A stretch of 64,000 nucleotides of DNA. Source: Polynucleobacter sp. Its GTDB lineage: Bacteria > Pseudomonadota > Gammaproteobacteria > Burkholderiales > Burkholderiaceae. Every line of letters starts with the position of its first letter. Position 1 is the first letter of the stretch. The stretch spans positions 62,001 through 126,000 of the forward strand of contig JAHEBW010000046.1 in assembly GCA_024642065.1 (NCBI GenBank), read 5' to 3'. The translations under genes and the position numbers were made by a program. The notes under the pieces are model-generated. The model was not told the DNA's origin. It saw only the letters and a program-made list of their open reading frames with translations, and did not search any database. Positions 26,321 through 36,678 of this stretch are shown piece after piece.

Positions 26321-26860
26321 TTAGAAAAAAGATTTAGGTGGACGTTGCTGAGATCCTGAGCGTCGGAAACGCTTCACGCGAGCAGCGCCTGATTGAACTC
26401 TTGTTTTAACTCCAGCGCTACGCTTGTACCACTGCGGCATTGCTGATTTTTTAACACCCCAACTGTCGCGCCCTTGCCTTAAATTTGATTTAGGCTCACG
26501 CACAGAATAACCGCCGTTATCTGCAAAATCATCGTAATCCCCATATGAACTACTTGATGAAGTATTGCTACCTGTATCAGTATTATTTAAGTTTTGCCCC
26601 ACCTCAGAAAGACTCGACTCAACTTGATTGACGCTTGACTGAACATCTTTCATGGCGGAAGTAGCTGCTTCCTGCATTTTCTTGAGTTCGTCTAACTCTA
26701 CCTGGCGATTGACTTCAGACTTCACCTCCGACATGTAACGCTGAGCACGCCCCATCAGGTTGCCCGCCATACGGGCTACCTTAGGCAAACGCTCAGGGCC
26801 AATGACCACCAATGCGACTACCGCAATGAGGGCGAGCTTGGAAACTCCAAGATCGATCAT
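26321..26860 (-). CDS. tatB: Tat translocase subunit TatB
   Basis: Protein of 179 residues. An N-terminal membrane helix (MIDLGVSKLALIAVVALVVI) leads into the GPERLP hinge, then an amphipathic helix and a long hydrophilic tail rich in Ser and Asn with a basic end (RVKRFRRSGSQQRPPKSFF region). This is standard TatB architecture. TatB joins TatC in the substrate receptor. The gene lies between tatA (62 bases) and tatC (41 bases). Confidence 0.95.
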   Translation of the reverse strand: MIDLGVSKLALIAVVALVVIGPERLPKVARMAGNLMGRAQRYMSEVKSEVNRQVELDELKKMQEAATSAMKDVQSSVNQVESSLSEVGQNLNNTDTGSNTSSSSSYGDYDDFADNGGYSVREPKSNLRQGRDSWGVKKSAMPQWYKRSAGVKTRVQSGAARVKRFRRSGSQQRPPKSFF

Positions 26861-26922
26861 GTCAAATGAACTTTATGTGTAGTTGAATGTGAGTAGCCAT
26901 CAAGTATTTGATGGCTAAAGGC

Positions 26923-27156
26923 TTAGGCCTTGTTCACATCCTTAGCTTGAACATCTACTGTCTTGCCATCAGCTGGAATTTGGCTAGATGGGGCAACAGC
27001 ATCAGCTGGCTTTTCTTCGCCACCCTTCATGCCATCTTTGAAGCCTTTAACAGCACCACCCAAATCTGAACCGATGTTACGCAACTTCTTAGTACCGAAT
27101 ACTAAAAGAACGATAACTAAAACAATAATCCAATGCCAAACGCTAAATGAACCCAT
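26923..27156 (-). CDS. tatA: Tat translocase subunit TatA
   Basis: Protein of 77 residues. The N-terminal helix is [20 protein letters not shown] with the FGTKKL hinge, then the amphipathic helix [19 protein letters not shown]. It forms the size-adjusting Tat pore. It lies 12 bases after hinT, so it is part of the same long transcript. Confidence 0.96.
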   Translation of the reverse strand: MGSFSVWHWIIVLVIVLLVFGTKKLRNIGSDLGGAVKGFKDGMKGGEEKPADAVAPSSQIPADGKTVDVQAKDVNKA

Positions 27157-27168
27157 GATTGCTCCTAA

Positions 27169-27546
27169 TTAGTTTTTATTCCACGGACGGGGACCACCCA
27201 TCACGTGCATATGCAAATGGTAAACCTCTTGACCACCATCAGCACCGTTATTGATCATCACACGAAAGCCCCCGGTGTCGCCAGGGCGGCATCCTTGCTC
27301 TAGAGCAAGGCGCGGTGCAATTGCCATCATTCTACCCAGTAATGCCTCATCTGCGCTACTTGCATCCATTAAATTTGCAAAATGGCGCTTAGGAATCATT
27401 AAAAAATGAACTGGGGCAGATGGATTAATGTCATGGAAGGCATATATTTCCTCATCTTCATAGACTTTTTTGCTAGGAATCTTGCCTGCGATGATCTTAC
27501 AAAAGATACAGTTCTCGGAATGGCCTAATTGTTCTTGTGAGCTCAT
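27169..27546 (-). CDS. hinT: HIT-family purine nucleoside phosphoramidase HinT
   Basis: HIT protein of 125 residues. The N-terminal CIFCKIIAGKIPSKKVYED and the His triad HLHMHVMGG near the C-terminus (His110, 112 and 114) are complete. HinT hydrolyses adenosine phosphoramidates and acyl-adenylates. Position between hisE and tatA is conserved in Burkholderiales. Confidence 0.93.
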   Translation of the reverse strand: MSSQEQLGHSENCIFCKIIAGKIPSKKVYEDEEIYAFHDINPSAPVHFLMIPKRHFANLMDASSADEALLGRMMAIAPRLALEQGCRPGDTGGFRVMINNGADGGQEVYHLHMHVMGGPRPWNKN

Positions 27547-27587
27547 GACTTAGTCTAAGGTGATAATTTTTTGTTGTAACTGATAAA

Positions 27588-27980
27588 TTAAGATTTTCTG
27601 GAAGCTTTTTCAGCAATCCCAGAAACGCCCTCGCGGCGCTCTAATTCAGCGATAACATCTTCAGGGCGTAAATTAAATTGCGCCAAAGCCACAAAACAGT
27701 GGAACCAAAGATCTGCAATCTCACCCACTAATTTTGTTTGCATCTCAGGTGCCAAATTAGCAAAACGACTATCTTTGGCAGCCATCACAGTTTCAGCGGC
27801 TTCTTCACCAATCTTTTTCAAGATGGCGTCATCGCCCCTACTGAATAACTTTGCAATATAAGAAACATCAGGATCAGCACGGCCAGCCAAAAAGTCAGCT
27901 TTGCGAGCATCGACAACATCAGCCAAACGCTTGATGGCATCCATATTGTTTACGTCATTCGACTTTGTTTGATCTGTCAT
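27588..27980 (-). CDS. hisE: phosphoribosyl-ATP pyrophosphatase HisE
   Basis: Stand-alone HisE of 130 residues, second step of histidine synthesis (PR-ATP to PR-AMP plus pyrophosphate). The MazG-like metal site is visible as [16 protein letters not shown] and [14 protein letters not shown] slightly long N-terminus (about 18 residues before [10 protein letters not shown]) could mean a later start. Lies 38 bases after hisI. Confidence 0.94.
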   Translation of the reverse strand: MTDQTKSNDVNNMDAIKRLADVVDARKADFLAGRADPDVSYIAKLFSRGDDAILKKIGEEAAETVMAAKDSRFANLAPEMQTKLVGEIADLWFHCFVALAQFNLRPEDVIAELERREGVSGIAEKASRKS

Positions 27981-28018
27981 TGTTATTTCTTTTATTAAAT
28001 TGATTGAAGCACTCTAAA

Positions 28019-28399
28019 CTATTTTTTCCAAACTGGGCCGTCTGATGTTTTTTCCAAGTTCAAGAAAAAACAGCTATGTGCGCCAGTGTGGCAAGCAATA
28101 CGATCTTTTTGATCAACCTTAATCAAAATAGTATCGCCATCACAATCTAAATGAATACTCTTAATAACCTGGACGTGACCAGACTCTTCGCCCTTGTGCC
28201 AAATCTTTTTTCTAGAACGAGACCAATAAACTGCTTCACCTTTTTCTAAAGTGAGCTTTAAAGACTCATGGTTCATCCAAGCCATCATCAATACATCACC
28301 AGTATCAGCCTCTTGCGCAATGACCGCCACTAAGCCCTGATCATTCCAGGTTACTTGAGATAGCCAGTCTGCTTGATTGCTTTGATTTACTTCAGTCAT
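28019..28399 (-). CDS. hisI: phosphoribosyl-AMP cyclohydrolase HisI
   Basis: Stand-alone cyclohydrolase of 126 residues, third step of histidine synthesis. Signature [19 protein letters not shown], metal-binding [15 protein letters not shown] and Zn ligands in [11 protein letters not shown]. HisI and HisE are separate genes here, unlike the fused HisIE of enterobacteria. Confidence 0.95.
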   Translation of the reverse strand: MTEVNQSNQADWLSQVTWNDQGLVAVIAQEADTGDVLMMAWMNHESLKLTLEKGEAVYWSRSRKKIWHKGEESGHVQVIKSIHLDCDGDTILIKVDQKDRIACHTGAHSCFFLNLEKTSDGPVWKK

Positions 28400-28468
28400 G
28401 GAGATTTGTACTTTTAATTGATTGGAATAAAGATTCTGTTTGCTTAGCTTAAATCAGTCTATCTGAAC

Positions 28469-29227
28469 TTATAAGCGAACTGGTATGCCTTGACTAGCCA
28501 TCAACTGCTTAGCCTCACCCACTGTATGCTCACCAAAGTGAAAAATGCTGGCAGCTAAAACAGCATCAGCATGGCCTTTAGTAATGCCATCTGCCAAATG
28601 TTGCAGATTACCCACACCGCCTGATGCAATCACTGGCACAGGCACTGCATCACTAACTGCACGAGTTAAGTCCAAATCAAAACCATTCTTAGTGCCATCG
28701 CGATCCATGCTGGTTAAAAGAATTTCTCCCGCACCGCGCTTAGCCACTTCTATCGCCCATGCAATGGCATTGATACCTGTATTTTTTCTGCCGCCGTGTG
28801 TAAAGACTTCCCAAAGTCCTGGCTGAGTTTGCTTTGCATCAATGGCAACAACAATACACTGCGAGCCATACTTTGCAGCGGCATCTGAGACTAAATCCGG
28901 GTTAGCAACTGCAGCTGAGTTCATACCCACTTTATCGGCACCAGCATTTAATAAGCGACGCACATCCGCCACCTCTCGCACACCGCCACCAACTGTTAAC
29001 GGAATAAATACCTGAGATGCCACATCTTCAATAATGTGCAGAATTAAATCGCGTCCATCAGAAGTGGCTGTGATATCTAAGAAAGTAATTTCATCAGCGC
29101 CCTGATCGTCATAGCGCTTTGCAATTTCAACCGGATCACCGGCATCTCTTAACTCAACAAAATTCACCCCCTTCACAACTCGACCAGCTGTGACATCTAA
29201 ACAGGGAATGATTCTTTTTGAGAGCAT
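28469..29227 (-). CDS. hisF: imidazole glycerol phosphate synthase cyclase subunit HisF
   Basis: TIM-barrel cyclase of 252 residues. Catalytic Asp11 in RIIPCLDV and the second Asp in [10 protein letters not shown] are present; phosphate-binding loops [11 protein letters not shown] and [11 protein letters not shown] are visible. It joins HisH to use glutamine-derived ammonia. It follows hisA by 25 bases. Confidence 0.96.
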   Translation of the reverse strand: MLSKRIIPCLDVTAGRVVKGVNFVELRDAGDPVEIAKRYDDQGADEITFLDITATSDGRDLILHIIEDVASQVFIPLTVGGGVREVADVRRLLNAGADKVGMNSAAVANPDLVSDAAAKYGSQCIVVAIDAKQTQPGLWEVFTHGGRKNTGINAIAWAIEVAKRGAGEILLTSMDRDGTKNGFDLDLTRAVSDAVPVPVIASGGVGNLQHLADGITKGHADAVLAASIFHFGEHTVGEAKQLMASQGIPVRL

Positions 29228-29252
29228 GAGTGAATTTTTTTTTACTTTTGGG

Positions 29253-29993
29253 TTACTTTTTATTGGCGTCAGCGTATTTTTGCGCTTCAGCTAATTTCAA
29301 ATCACCCGTATAAATAGCGCGGCCAGCAATAACGCCCATGACACCTTCCGGTTCAGCGTTACAGAGTGCGTCGATATCTTTCATATTTGTTAAACCGCCA
29401 CTAGCAATAATTGGAATATTCACTGCTTGAGCAAGCTTCACTGTTGCATCCATATTGATACCTTGCAACATGCCATCGCGACCAATGTCTGTGTAAATAA
29501 TCGCTTCCACACCATAGTCTTCATATTTTTTAGCTAGGTCAGTCACTTCATGGCCAGTCAACTTGCTCCAACCATCAGTGGCCACCTTGCCTTCTTTAGC
29601 ATCGAGACCAACAATGATGTGTCCCGGAAATGCGACGCAAGCGTCTTGCAAGAAGCCTGGATTTTTAACAGCTGCAGTTCCAATAATCACATAACTGATA
29701 CCGTCGTCTAAAAGACGTTCAATCGTTTCTAAATCACGAATACCACCGCCCAGCTGCACAGGGATATCGTCACCAACAGCTTTCAAGATTGATTTGATAG
29801 CGGATTCATTTTTTGGTTTGCCAGCAAAGGCGCCATCCAAATCGACCAAGTGCAAGCGGCGTGCCCCTTGCTCAACCCAATGCTTGGCCATCGCACCTGG
29901 ATCTTCAGAGAAGGTCGTTACTTTATCCATATCACCTTGCTCTAAGCGAACACAGTGGCCTTGTTTAAGATCAATAGCTGGAATTAACAACAT
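29253..29993 (-). CDS. hisA: ProFAR isomerase HisA
   Basis: TIM-barrel isomerase of 246 residues, fourth step of the histidine pathway. Catalytic Asp8 in [11 protein letters not shown] and the Asp in [14 protein letters not shown] are visible, as are [16 protein letters not shown] and [12 protein letters not shown]. It lies 55 bases after hisH. Confidence 0.96.
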   Translation of the reverse strand: MLLIPAIDLKQGHCVRLEQGDMDKVTTFSEDPGAMAKHWVEQGARRLHLVDLDGAFAGKPKNESAIKSILKAVGDDIPVQLGGGIRDLETIERLLDDGISYVIIGTAAVKNPGFLQDACVAFPGHIIVGLDAKEGKVATDGWSKLTGHEVTDLAKKYEDYGVEAIIYTDIGRDGMLQGINMDATVKLAQAVNIPIIASGGLTNMKDIDALCNAEPEGVMGVIAGRAIYTGDLKLAEAQKYADANKK

Positions 29994-30048
29994 GATGAAT
30001 AGTTAAATAAGAGTAGTTAAAGTAATAGTTAAAAGAATACTTAGTTTC

Positions 30049-30726
30049 TTATGGCTGCCAACGCGTAAAGTTTTGATACAAGCGCAAACCTAAATGTGCA
30101 CTTTTTTCCGGATGAAACTGTGTCGCAAAAATATTTTCTTTGGCTACGGCACATGTAAACAAAGTTCCATAATCTGTAGAACCTACAGTATGAGCTGAAT
30201 TATCTGGCACTGCATAGTAGCTATGCACAAAATAAAAGCTGCTGTTATCTGGAATGCCATCCCATAGTGGATGAGCCCTTGTTTGCTGAACCTGGTTCCA
30301 CCCCATGTGTGGAACCTTGAAATGCGAACCATCTGCCTGGCTTTTGCCTGCCAAATCAAATCGGATAACTTTACCTGGCAACAAACCAAGACCTAGCGTG
30401 ACATCAGTACCAGCTGGCGCATCAAAACGCACTTCAGTACTGCTATCAAATAACATTTGCTCACCAACGCAAACACCCAACATCGGTTTATTTTTAACAG
30501 CTTCTAAAACAGCATCTAATAAACCAGAATCTCTAAGGTGCGTCATGCAATCAGGCATGGCACCCTGACCTGGAAGAACTACTTTGTCTGCTGCTTTAAT
30601 TTGCTCAGGAGTAGAGGCTATTTCAACTTTAGCTTCAGGTGCCGCATGAATTAATGCTTGAGCGACAGAACGCAGATTACCCATGCCGTAATCAACAATA
30701 GCAATGCTCGGTGAATTTTTAGACAA
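30049..30726 (-). CDS. hisH: imidazole glycerol phosphate synthase glutamine amidotransferase HisH, TTG start
   Basis: Class I glutamine amidotransferase of 225 residues. Catalytic Cys86 in [11 protein letters not shown], with His205 and Glu207 in TQFHPEKS. The N-terminus [19 protein letters not shown] needs a start at TTG 30726: an in-frame TAG lies four codons upstream and the next ATG falls inside the conserved first strand. The Shine-Dalgarno is poor. Weak initiation may set the level relative to its partner HisF, which has an ATG. Confidence 0.93.
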   Translation of the reverse strand: MSKNSPSIAIVDYGMGNLRSVAQALIHAAPEAKVEIASTPEQIKAADKVVLPGQGAMPDCMTHLRDSGLLDAVLEAVKNKPMLGVCVGEQMLFDSSTEVRFDAPAGTDVTLGLGLLPGKVIRFDLAGKSQADGSHFKVPHMGWNQVQQTRAHPLWDGIPDNSSFYFVHSYYAVPDNSAHTVGSTDYGTLFTCAVAKENIFATQFHPEKSAHLGLRLYQNFTRWQP

Positions 30727-30770
30727 GGTATGAACCTAAATACTGAAGGGTGAGTGAGAAGTTTGAAGTC

Positions 30771-31358
30771 TTACAAACTACCCTTGGTAGAAGGCACAAC
30801 GCCACTAGCGCGCGGATCTAATTCCAAAGCCATACGCAATGCGCGGCCAAAGGCTTTAAATACCGTTTCAATTTGGTGGTGAGCATTGATGCCACGCAAG
30901 TTATCGATGTGCAAAGTCACACCAGCGTGATTAACGAATCCGCGGAAAAACTCAATAGTGAGATCAACATCAAAATCACCTACGCGTGCGCGCGTAAAAG
31001 GAACGTGGAACTCTAAGCCTGGACGACCTGAAAAATCGACAACCACGCGAGATAAAGTTTCATCCAAAGGCACATAAGAATGGCCATAACGTGTGATGCC
31101 TTTTTTGTCGCCCACTGCCTTCGCAATTGCTTGGCCTAATGTAATACCTACATCTTCTACAGTGTGGTGATCATCAATATGTGTGTCACCTTTAGCGGTC
31201 ACTGCCAAATCAATCATGCCGTGACGGGCAATCTGATCGAGCATGTGATCTAGGAAAGGTACCCCAGAATTAAGTTGAGCTTGACCCGTGCCGTCTAAAT
31301 TGAGGGCAATCTGAATTTGGGTCTCTGAAGTGTTTCTTGTGACATCTACTTGGCGCAT
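30771..31358 (-). CDS. hisB: imidazoleglycerol-phosphate dehydratase HisB (monofunctional)
   Basis: IGP dehydratase of 195 residues without the phosphatase domain of the enterobacterial protein. Metal-binding motifs [16 protein letters not shown] and [18 protein letters not shown] are complete. First gene of the hisBHAFIE-hinT-tatABC run. Because hisC next to it is inverted, hisB must have its own promoter. A TGATATTAT extended -10 lies exactly six bases before its ATG, so the mRNA may be leaderless. Confidence 0.96.
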   Translation of the reverse strand: MRQVDVTRNTSETQIQIALNLDGTGQAQLNSGVPFLDHMLDQIARHGMIDLAVTAKGDTHIDDHHTVEDVGITLGQAIAKAVGDKKGITRYGHSYVPLDETLSRVVVDFSGRPGLEFHVPFTRARVGDFDVDLTIEFFRGFVNHAGVTLHIDNLRGINAHHQIETVFKAFGRALRMALELDPRASGVVPSTKGSL

Positions 31359-31375
31359 GCCGTCATAATATCACC
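31359..31375 (-). promoter_or_regulatory. extended -10 element placed for a leaderless hisB mRNA
   Basis: On the minus strand TGATATTAT is followed by six bases and the hisB ATG, so transcription should start at or next to the A of the start codon. No Shine-Dalgarno lies within 12 bases of the ATG and no good -35 was seen, consistent with an extended -10 promoter. Confidence 0.5.
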
Positions 31376-31482
31376 GTCCTCATGAAATTCCACCCCGTGG
31401 TACCCTCTTGAAGACGCTGATTCATAAAGAATTTAGCTAAAAATCGTTGAAAACTATTCAGAAAACAAGGTAAGACATCAAG

Positions 31483-32538
31483 ATGAGCCGTTTTTGGAGC
31501 AAAACTGTCAAAAATTTAACCCCTTATGTGCCAGGGGAGCAGCCCAAACTGAGCCAATTGATCAAGTTAAATACCAATGAAAGCCCTTATGGGCCATCTC
31601 CCAAGGCATTAGCTGCTATTGCAAGCGCCAATACTGATGGCTTACGACTCTATCCGGACCCTAACTCTGACTCCTTAAAACAAGCCATTGCAAAAGTTCA
31701 TGGGCTAAAAAGTGATCAAGTTTTTGTTGGGAATGGTTCAGACGAGGTCCTGGCGCATGCTTTTTTGGGTTTGCTAAAACACGAAGAACCGATTCTTTTC
31801 CCAGATATCACTTATAGCTTTTATCCGGTTTATTGCAATCTATATGACATCTCTTTTAAAAACATTCCGCTTGATGAGGACTTTGCCATCAATACGAAGG
31901 ACTATATTCGTAAAAACGGCGGCATTATTTTCCCGAACCCGAATGCACCCACTGGCAGAGCCCTTCCATTAAGCGACATCAAAGCCCTTCTTGAATCAAA
32001 TACAGAAAGCGTTGTTGTTATTGATGAGGCTTATGTTGATTACGGAACAGAATCTGCAGCTACCCTGGTTAATCAATTCCCGAATCTATTAGTCACACAC
32101 ACCCTTTCAAAGTCATATGCCTTAGCAGGCCTTCGTGTGGGTTATGCGGTGGGTCACCCAGATTTGATTGAAGCTCTTGAGCGCGTTAAAAATAGTTTTA
32201 ACTCATACCCTATCGACAAATTAGCAATGGCTGGAGCTGTCGCTGCTATTGAAGATCAAGAGTATCTGCACAGCATCAGCAAAGCGGTAATTCAAACTAG
32301 AGAGACACTCGTCAAAGATTTATCTCAACTCGGTTTTGAAACTATTCCATCGCAAGCCAACTTTGTTTTCACGAAGCACCCCTCTAAAGATGCTGCAGCA
32401 ATTGCAACTGCTTTAAGGGAAAAGCACATCATTGTGCGGCACTTCAAGATGGCACGCATTGATCAATACCTCAGAATCACGATTGGTACCGATGAACAAT
32501 GCGCCTCTTTAGTTAACGCTCTCAAAGAAATAGTTTAA
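31483..32538 (+). CDS. hisC: histidinol-phosphate aminotransferase HisC, inverted in the his region
   Basis: PLP-dependent aminotransferase of 351 residues. Visible: [14 protein letters not shown] at the N-terminus, Asn in FPNPNAPTG, the Asp-x-Ala-Tyr pair [11 protein letters not shown], and the PLP Lys in [17 protein letters not shown]. It converts imidazole acetol phosphate to histidinol phosphate. It is the only his gene here on the plus strand: hisG and hisD lie beyond it and hisB before it, all on the minus strand. The frame is intact. Confidence 0.95.
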   Translation: MSRFWSKTVKNLTPYVPGEQPKLSQLIKLNTNESPYGPSPKALAAIASANTDGLRLYPDPNSDSLKQAIAKVHGLKSDQVFVGNGSDEVLAHAFLGLLKHEEPILFPDITYSFYPVYCNLYDISFKNIPLDEDFAINTKDYIRKNGGIIFPNPNAPTGRALPLSDIKALLESNTESVVVIDEAYVDYGTESAATLVNQFPNLLVTHTLSKSYALAGLRVGYAVGHPDLIEALERVKNSFNSYPIDKLAMAGAVAAIEDQEYLHSISKAVIQTRETLVKDLSQLGFETIPSQANFVFTKHPSKDAAAIATALREKHIIVRHFKMARIDQYLRITIGTDEQCASLVNALKEIV

Positions 32539-32561
32539 ATCTGAAGATAAGTATGCTGACT

Positions 32562-32819
32562 TTAGAAATAAGCTAAATACTTATCTAAAAACATCATCAC
32601 ACTAGCCGTACCTATAACAATTGCGCCAACTTTATTCGTCATTCGCTGCTCCAAAGACTTCATCTCAAAATGAATCTCATGACGAAACTCTTTAAGATCG
32701 CTTCTTGTTACAAGATCTGATTGATTTGTGGCCTCGTTAATTACCGCAGTTATCACTTCAGCATAATTTTCTGGAATACCTGCTAATTCCATTCGTTTAA
32801 CTGTTTTATAGGTATCCAT
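32562..32819 (-). CDS. small coiled-coil membrane protein (CCDC90/DUF1640-like), second copy
   Basis: Protein of 85 residues. Residues 1-30 (ELAGIPENYAEVITAVINEA) resemble the amphipathic head of its neighbour's AVGFNAAQAEAIAEGAG. A polar helical middle with HFEMKSLEQRM and a C-terminal membrane helix (about 62-82) follow. This head-coil-membrane layout is that of the DUF1640/CCDC90 family, related to the mitochondrial MCUR1-type proteins. Bacterial role unknown. It is 4 bases downstream of the first copy, in the spot between hisC and hisD. Confidence 0.6.
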   Translation of the reverse strand: MDTYKTVKRMELAGIPENYAEVITAVINEATNQSDLVTRSDLKEFRHEIHFEMKSLEQRMTNKVGAIVIGTASVMMFLDKYLAYF

Positions 32820-32823
32820 CGAC

Positions 32824-33189
32824 TTAAGTCCCCTTCACCATCAACGTCACAAGTCCAATACCAATGGACATGCAGGCAACCATCAAACCACCAAGCCTAT
32901 TAAATAGCCTGCTTGTTAACACATCAGCCATGCAATTAATTTTTTCTTCTAGATGTGAAACCTTGCTATCCAAATAATTGAACTTTTCATCTAAATGAGA
33001 AAACTTTTCATCAATCTTGTGATTGAGCTGATCTCTGACTTCATACAACTCCTTTTTTGTTGCAAAGTCTTGCATAGCGTGATGATTAATTCCTGCGCCT
33101 TCAGCTATAGCCTCTGCTTGAGCTGCATTAAACCCAACAGCTTGCAATGATTTAGCGTACTGCAGAGTACTAAACACGACGTTGCTCAT
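32824..33189 (-). CDS. coiled-coil membrane protein (CCDC90/DUF1640-like), first copy
   Basis: Protein of 121 residues. N-terminal head AKSLQAVGFNAAQAEAIAEG, a long coiled coil about residues 45-90 that contains four consecutive seven-residue repeats (DEKFSHL, DEKFNYL, DSKVSHL, EEKINCM), and a C-terminal membrane helix about 98-118. This matches the DUF1640/CCDC90 layout. It probably forms an oligomer anchored in the inner membrane. Function is unknown; the position between his genes need not indicate a histidine link. GAGGAGATC precedes the ATG. Confidence 0.65.
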   Translation of the reverse strand: MSNVVFSTLQYAKSLQAVGFNAAQAEAIAEGAGINHHAMQDFATKKELYEVRDQLNHKIDEKFSHLDEKFNYLDSKVSHLEEKINCMADVLTSRLFNRLGGLMVACMSIGIGLVTLMVKGT

Positions 33190-33244
33190 TTTGATCTCCT
33201 CTTAAAATATAATTTTATAGTTTTTATAAGTAATTAATCAAATC

Positions 33245-33287
33245 AACAAAAGTAATGGCACACCATTTGTGTGGCATTACTTTTGTT
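33245..33287. terminator. long hairpin between hisD and the coiled-coil genes
   Basis: Nineteen-base stem with one mismatch around a 5-base loop; the left arm contains AAAAGTAATGGCACAC and the right arm GTGTGGCATTACTTTT. It would end the hisG-hisD transcript. The AT-rich tract beyond it (33195-33240) is a likely promoter zone for the two small genes. Confidence 0.65.
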
Positions 33288-33339
33288 ACTAATTTATTTT
33301 TTATTAATGCTTGTTTTTAAATTTGATTTTTAAGACTGA

Positions 33340-34668
33340 TTACTTCTTAAGTCTTAATTCTGCAGCCCGTGCGTGCGCCTGCAAGCCTTCACCATGAGCC
33401 AAAGTACTCGCAATTTGCCCTAAGCTTTGAGCGCCAGCTGGACTCACCTCAATCATGCTTGATCGCTTAATGAAATCATAAACACCAAGTGGTGATGAGA
33501 AGCGAGCTGTTCTCATTGTAGGTAAAACGTGATTAGGCCCAGCGCAATAATCACCTAAAGATTCGCTGGTGTAAGGGCCCATAAAAATGGCGCCCGCATG
33601 ACGAATTAATTCTGCCCATTGACGTGGGTTTTCTGCAGAGATTTCTAAATGTTCTGCAGCGATTGAATTAGCAATCTCGCAAGCCTCTTCCATATTCTTA
33701 ACCAAGATCATCGCACCGCGATCTTGAAGTGATTTTTGGATCACTGCCTTTCTTGGCATTTCTGGCAAGAATTTCTGGATGCTAGCTTGAACTTGATCGA
33801 TAAAATTTTGATCAGGGCATAACAAAATAGACTGTGCCAATTCATCATGCTCTGCTTGTGAAAACAAATCCATAGCCACCCAGTCTGGGTTGGTTTTGCC
33901 ATCACATAAAACTAAAATCTCTGAAGGGCCAGCAATCATATCGATGCCAACGGTGCCAAATACTCGGCGTTTAGCTGCTGCCACATAAGCATTGCCAGGA
34001 CCAACAATCTTGTCTACTGCTGGAATAGTTTCAGTACCGTAAGCCAAGGCTCCAACCGCTTGAGCGCCACCGATTGTGAAAGCACGATCAACACCAGCAA
34101 CTGCAGCTGCTGCAAGCACTAAAGGATTGCGAACACCATCAGGTGTTGGCACAACCATAATGACTTCTGCAACGCCAGCCACTTTGGCAGGGATAGCATT
34201 CATCAACACAGACGATGGGTAGGCCGCTTTACCACCAGGCACATATAAGCCCGCGCGATCTAATGGCGTCACCTTTTGACCTAAACGAGTACCATCTTCA
34301 TCCGCATAGTCCCAGCTATGACAACCTGACTCTACTTTTTGACGTTCGTGGTAACTCTTAACGCGAGCTGCAGCAGCTTCAAGCGCTTCTTTTTGATCTT
34401 TCGGTAAAGAATTTAAAGCGCTCAATAAATCAGCTTTTGAAATTTCTAAAGCCTTTACTGAGCTAGCTTGATCCTTTGTTAAACGATCAAACTTTTGGGT
34501 GTATTCCAAAACAGCTGCATCACCTCGCGCCCGAACATCAGCCAAGATTTGAGCTGCCGCCATATCAATGGCCGCATCATCTTCAGCAGAAAAAGCTAAG
34601 AGCTTTTTTAGATCTGCTGAAAAATGAGCATCTTGGCTATTTAATTGGCGAACAATAGTTGTGGACAT
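33340..34668 (-). CDS. hisD: histidinol dehydrogenase HisD
   Basis: Enzyme of 442 residues, the usual length; last two steps of histidine synthesis. Recognised by [52 protein letters not shown], and the C-terminal [15 protein letters not shown]. Zn ligands Gln/His are in [12 protein letters not shown]. It lies 12 bases after hisG. Confidence 0.97.
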   Translation of the reverse strand: MSTTIVRQLNSQDAHFSADLKKLLAFSAEDDAAIDMAAAQILADVRARGDAAVLEYTQKFDRLTKDQASSVKALEISKADLLSALNSLPKDQKEALEAAAARVKSYHERQKVESGCHSWDYADEDGTRLGQKVTPLDRAGLYVPGGKAAYPSSVLMNAIPAKVAGVAEVIMVVPTPDGVRNPLVLAAAAVAGVDRAFTIGGAQAVGALAYGTETIPAVDKIVGPGNAYVAAAKRRVFGTVGIDMIAGPSEILVLCDGKTNPDWVAMDLFSQAEHDELAQSILLCPDQNFIDQVQASIQKFLPEMPRKAVIQKSLQDRGAMILVKNMEEACEIANSIAAEHLEISAENPRQWAELIRHAGAIFMGPYTSESLGDYCAGPNHVLPTMRTARFSSPLGVYDFIKRSSMIEVSPAGAQSLGQIASTLAHGEGLQAHARAAELRLKK

Positions 34669-34680
34669 AAGCTATCTTGA

Positions 34681-35319
34681 TTAAACCTTTGAAAATGCGT
34701 CTAACAAAGGTTGCAACTCTTCACGGCGGCGCTTATACGCAGCCTGGTTAACTACTAATCTGGAGCTGATTTGACCAATCACTTCAACTTCTTTCAAATG
34801 ATTGGCTTTTAAAGTATTTCCAGTTGAAACTAAATCAACAATCGCATCAGCCAGACCGACCAAAGGACCTAACTCCATTGAGCCATAGAGTTTGATTAAG
34901 TCAACGTGAACACCTTTGTTGGCAAAGTGCTCTCTAGCTTGCTGAACATATTTAGTCACTACTCGTAAACGAGCGCCCTGGCGAACGGCACTAGCGTAGT
35001 CAAACCCTTCACGAACGGCTACTGACAAACGGCATTTAGCAATGCCCAAATCTATCGGAGCATACAAACCATCCATGCCATGCTCAGCCAAAACATCATA
35101 ACCAGCCACTCCGATATCAGCAGCACCATACTGCACGTATGTTGGCACATCAGAAGCTCTAACAATGATGACTCTTAAATTAGGGCTAGAGGTTGGCAGG
35201 ATTAATTTACGTGAAGATTCTGGATCTTCAGAAACAGTAATGCCGGCCTTTGCCAACATGGGCAAAGTTTCATCAAAGATGCGGCCTTTGGATAGGGCTA
35301 AGGTAATCATATTAGACAT
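34681..35319 (-). CDS. hisG: ATP phosphoribosyltransferase HisG, short form
   Basis: First enzyme of histidine synthesis, 212 residues. It is the short form that lacks the C-terminal allosteric domain and therefore needs HisZ, which is not in this window. Motifs: [33 protein letters not shown] and [16 protein letters not shown] (PRPP-binding loop). MITLALSKG could start three codons later at an internal ATG. It is 7 bases after murA. Confidence 0.96.
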   Translation of the reverse strand: MSNMITLALSKGRIFDETLPMLAKAGITVSEDPESSRKLILPTSSPNLRVIIVRASDVPTYVQYGAADIGVAGYDVLAEHGMDGLYAPIDLGIAKCRLSVAVREGFDYASAVRQGARLRVVTKYVQQAREHFANKGVHVDLIKLYGSMELGPLVGLADAIVDLVSTGNTLKANHLKEVEVIGQISSRLVVNQAAYKRRREELQPLLDAFSKV

Positions 35320-35326
35320 GCCTCTA

Positions 35327-36610
35327 TTATTTCACGCGCGCGATATTGGCGCCCACTGCAGCCAATTTTCGCTCCATACGGTCGTAACCACGATCTAGGT
35401 GATAAATACGATCAACAATCGTTTCACCTTTTGCAGCCAAGCCAGCAATAATCAAACTGGCAGATGCCCTAAGGTCTGTAGCCATCACAACGGCACCAGA
35501 TAAACTGTCAACACCCTCTGTTGTTGCAGTATTACCTTCAATAACAATATTGGCACCCAAGCGATTCAATTCTTGAACGTGCATAAAGCGGTTTTCAAAA
35601 ATTGTCTCTGTTACACGTGATGTACCCGATGCAACAGCATTCATGGCCATAAATTGGGCCTGCATATCAGTTGGGAATGCTGGGTATTCTGATGTTTTAA
35701 AGCTCACCGCTTTAGGACGTTGATTCATCTTCACATGAATCCAATCAGGACCTAATTCGATTTGAAGACCAGCTTCACGCAATTTATCAATCACAACATC
35801 CAAAGTATCTGGTCGTGCATTTTTGATCATCAAATCAGCACCCAATTCACCCATTGCACCCGCAACACACATAAATGTGCCAGTTTCAATACGATCTGGG
35901 ATGATGCTGTGCTCAGCGCCATGCAAAGCCTTTACGCCCTGAATGATCAAACGATCGGTACCCAAGCCAGTAATCTTTGCACCCATCTTAATTAGGAGCT
36001 CTGCTAAATCAGTGACCTCAGGTTCGCGAGCAGCGTTTTCTAATACAGTTTCGCCGTCAGCCAAAACTGCCGCCATCAACAAATTCTCTGTACCTGTCAC
36101 AGTGATCATATCTGTGAGTATTTTTGCGCCCATTAATGCGTTTGGATTTTTTCCAAACTTGGCTTCTATATACCCATGCTCAATATGAATATCAGCACCC
36201 ATCGCCTTTAGGCCTTTGATATGCTGATCCACTGGACGTGCGCCAATAGCGCAACCACCAGGCAAAGAAACCTTGGCATGACCAAAACGAGCTAATAAGG
36301 GTCCTAAAACCAAAATAGAAGCGCGCATTGTCTTCACTAAATCATAAGAAGCTTCTGGCGTGTGGATGTCTGCGCCGTCCAAAATAACAACAGAGCGATC
36401 ATCTGGATTAGGGAAAGTCACCTTCAAACCCATTTGAGCCAAAATTTTCAGAATGGTTCTGACATCCTGCAAGTCAGGCAAGTTACGCAAAGTAATAGGT
36501 TCAGCACTCAAAAGCGCGGCGCACAGAATTGGCAAGGCCGCATTTTTTGCACCCGTAATGGTGATTTCACCTTTTAAAGCCTGACCACCCTGAATTGATA
36601 ACTTATCCAC
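35327..36610 (-). CDS. murA: UDP-GlcNAc enolpyruvyl transferase MurA, GTG start
   Basis: First committed enzyme of peptidoglycan synthesis, 427 residues. Catalytic Cys120 is in [16 protein letters not shown]; Lys22-Asn23 in [11 protein letters not shown] are also conserved. The start is GTG 36610 (next codons encode DKLSIQGG). Presence of Cys implies fosfomycin sensitivity of the enzyme. It begins the murA-hisG-hisD run and follows the bolA gene by 68 bases. Confidence 0.97.
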   Translation of the reverse strand: MDKLSIQGGQALKGEITITGAKNAALPILCAALLSAEPITLRNLPDLQDVRTILKILAQMGLKVTFPNPDDRSVVILDGADIHTPEASYDLVKTMRASILVLGPLLARFGHAKVSLPGGCAIGARPVDQHIKGLKAMGADIHIEHGYIEAKFGKNPNALMGAKILTDMITVTGTENLLMAAVLADGETVLENAAREPEVTDLAELLIKMGAKITGLGTDRLIIQGVKALHGAEHSIIPDRIETGTFMCVAGAMGELGADLMIKNARPDTLDVVIDKLREAGLQIELGPDWIHVKMNQRPKAVSFKTSEYPAFPTDMQAQFMAMNAVASGTSRVTETIFENRFMHVQELNRLGANIVIEGNTATTEGVDSLSGAVVMATDLRASASLIIAGLAAKGETIVDRIYHLDRGYDRMERKLAAVGANIARVK

Positions 36611-36678
36611 TATTGCTCTCTACAGTTTCTTAAATGACGACCCAACACTCCATGAGCTGAATCGAACCTTATTTATAT

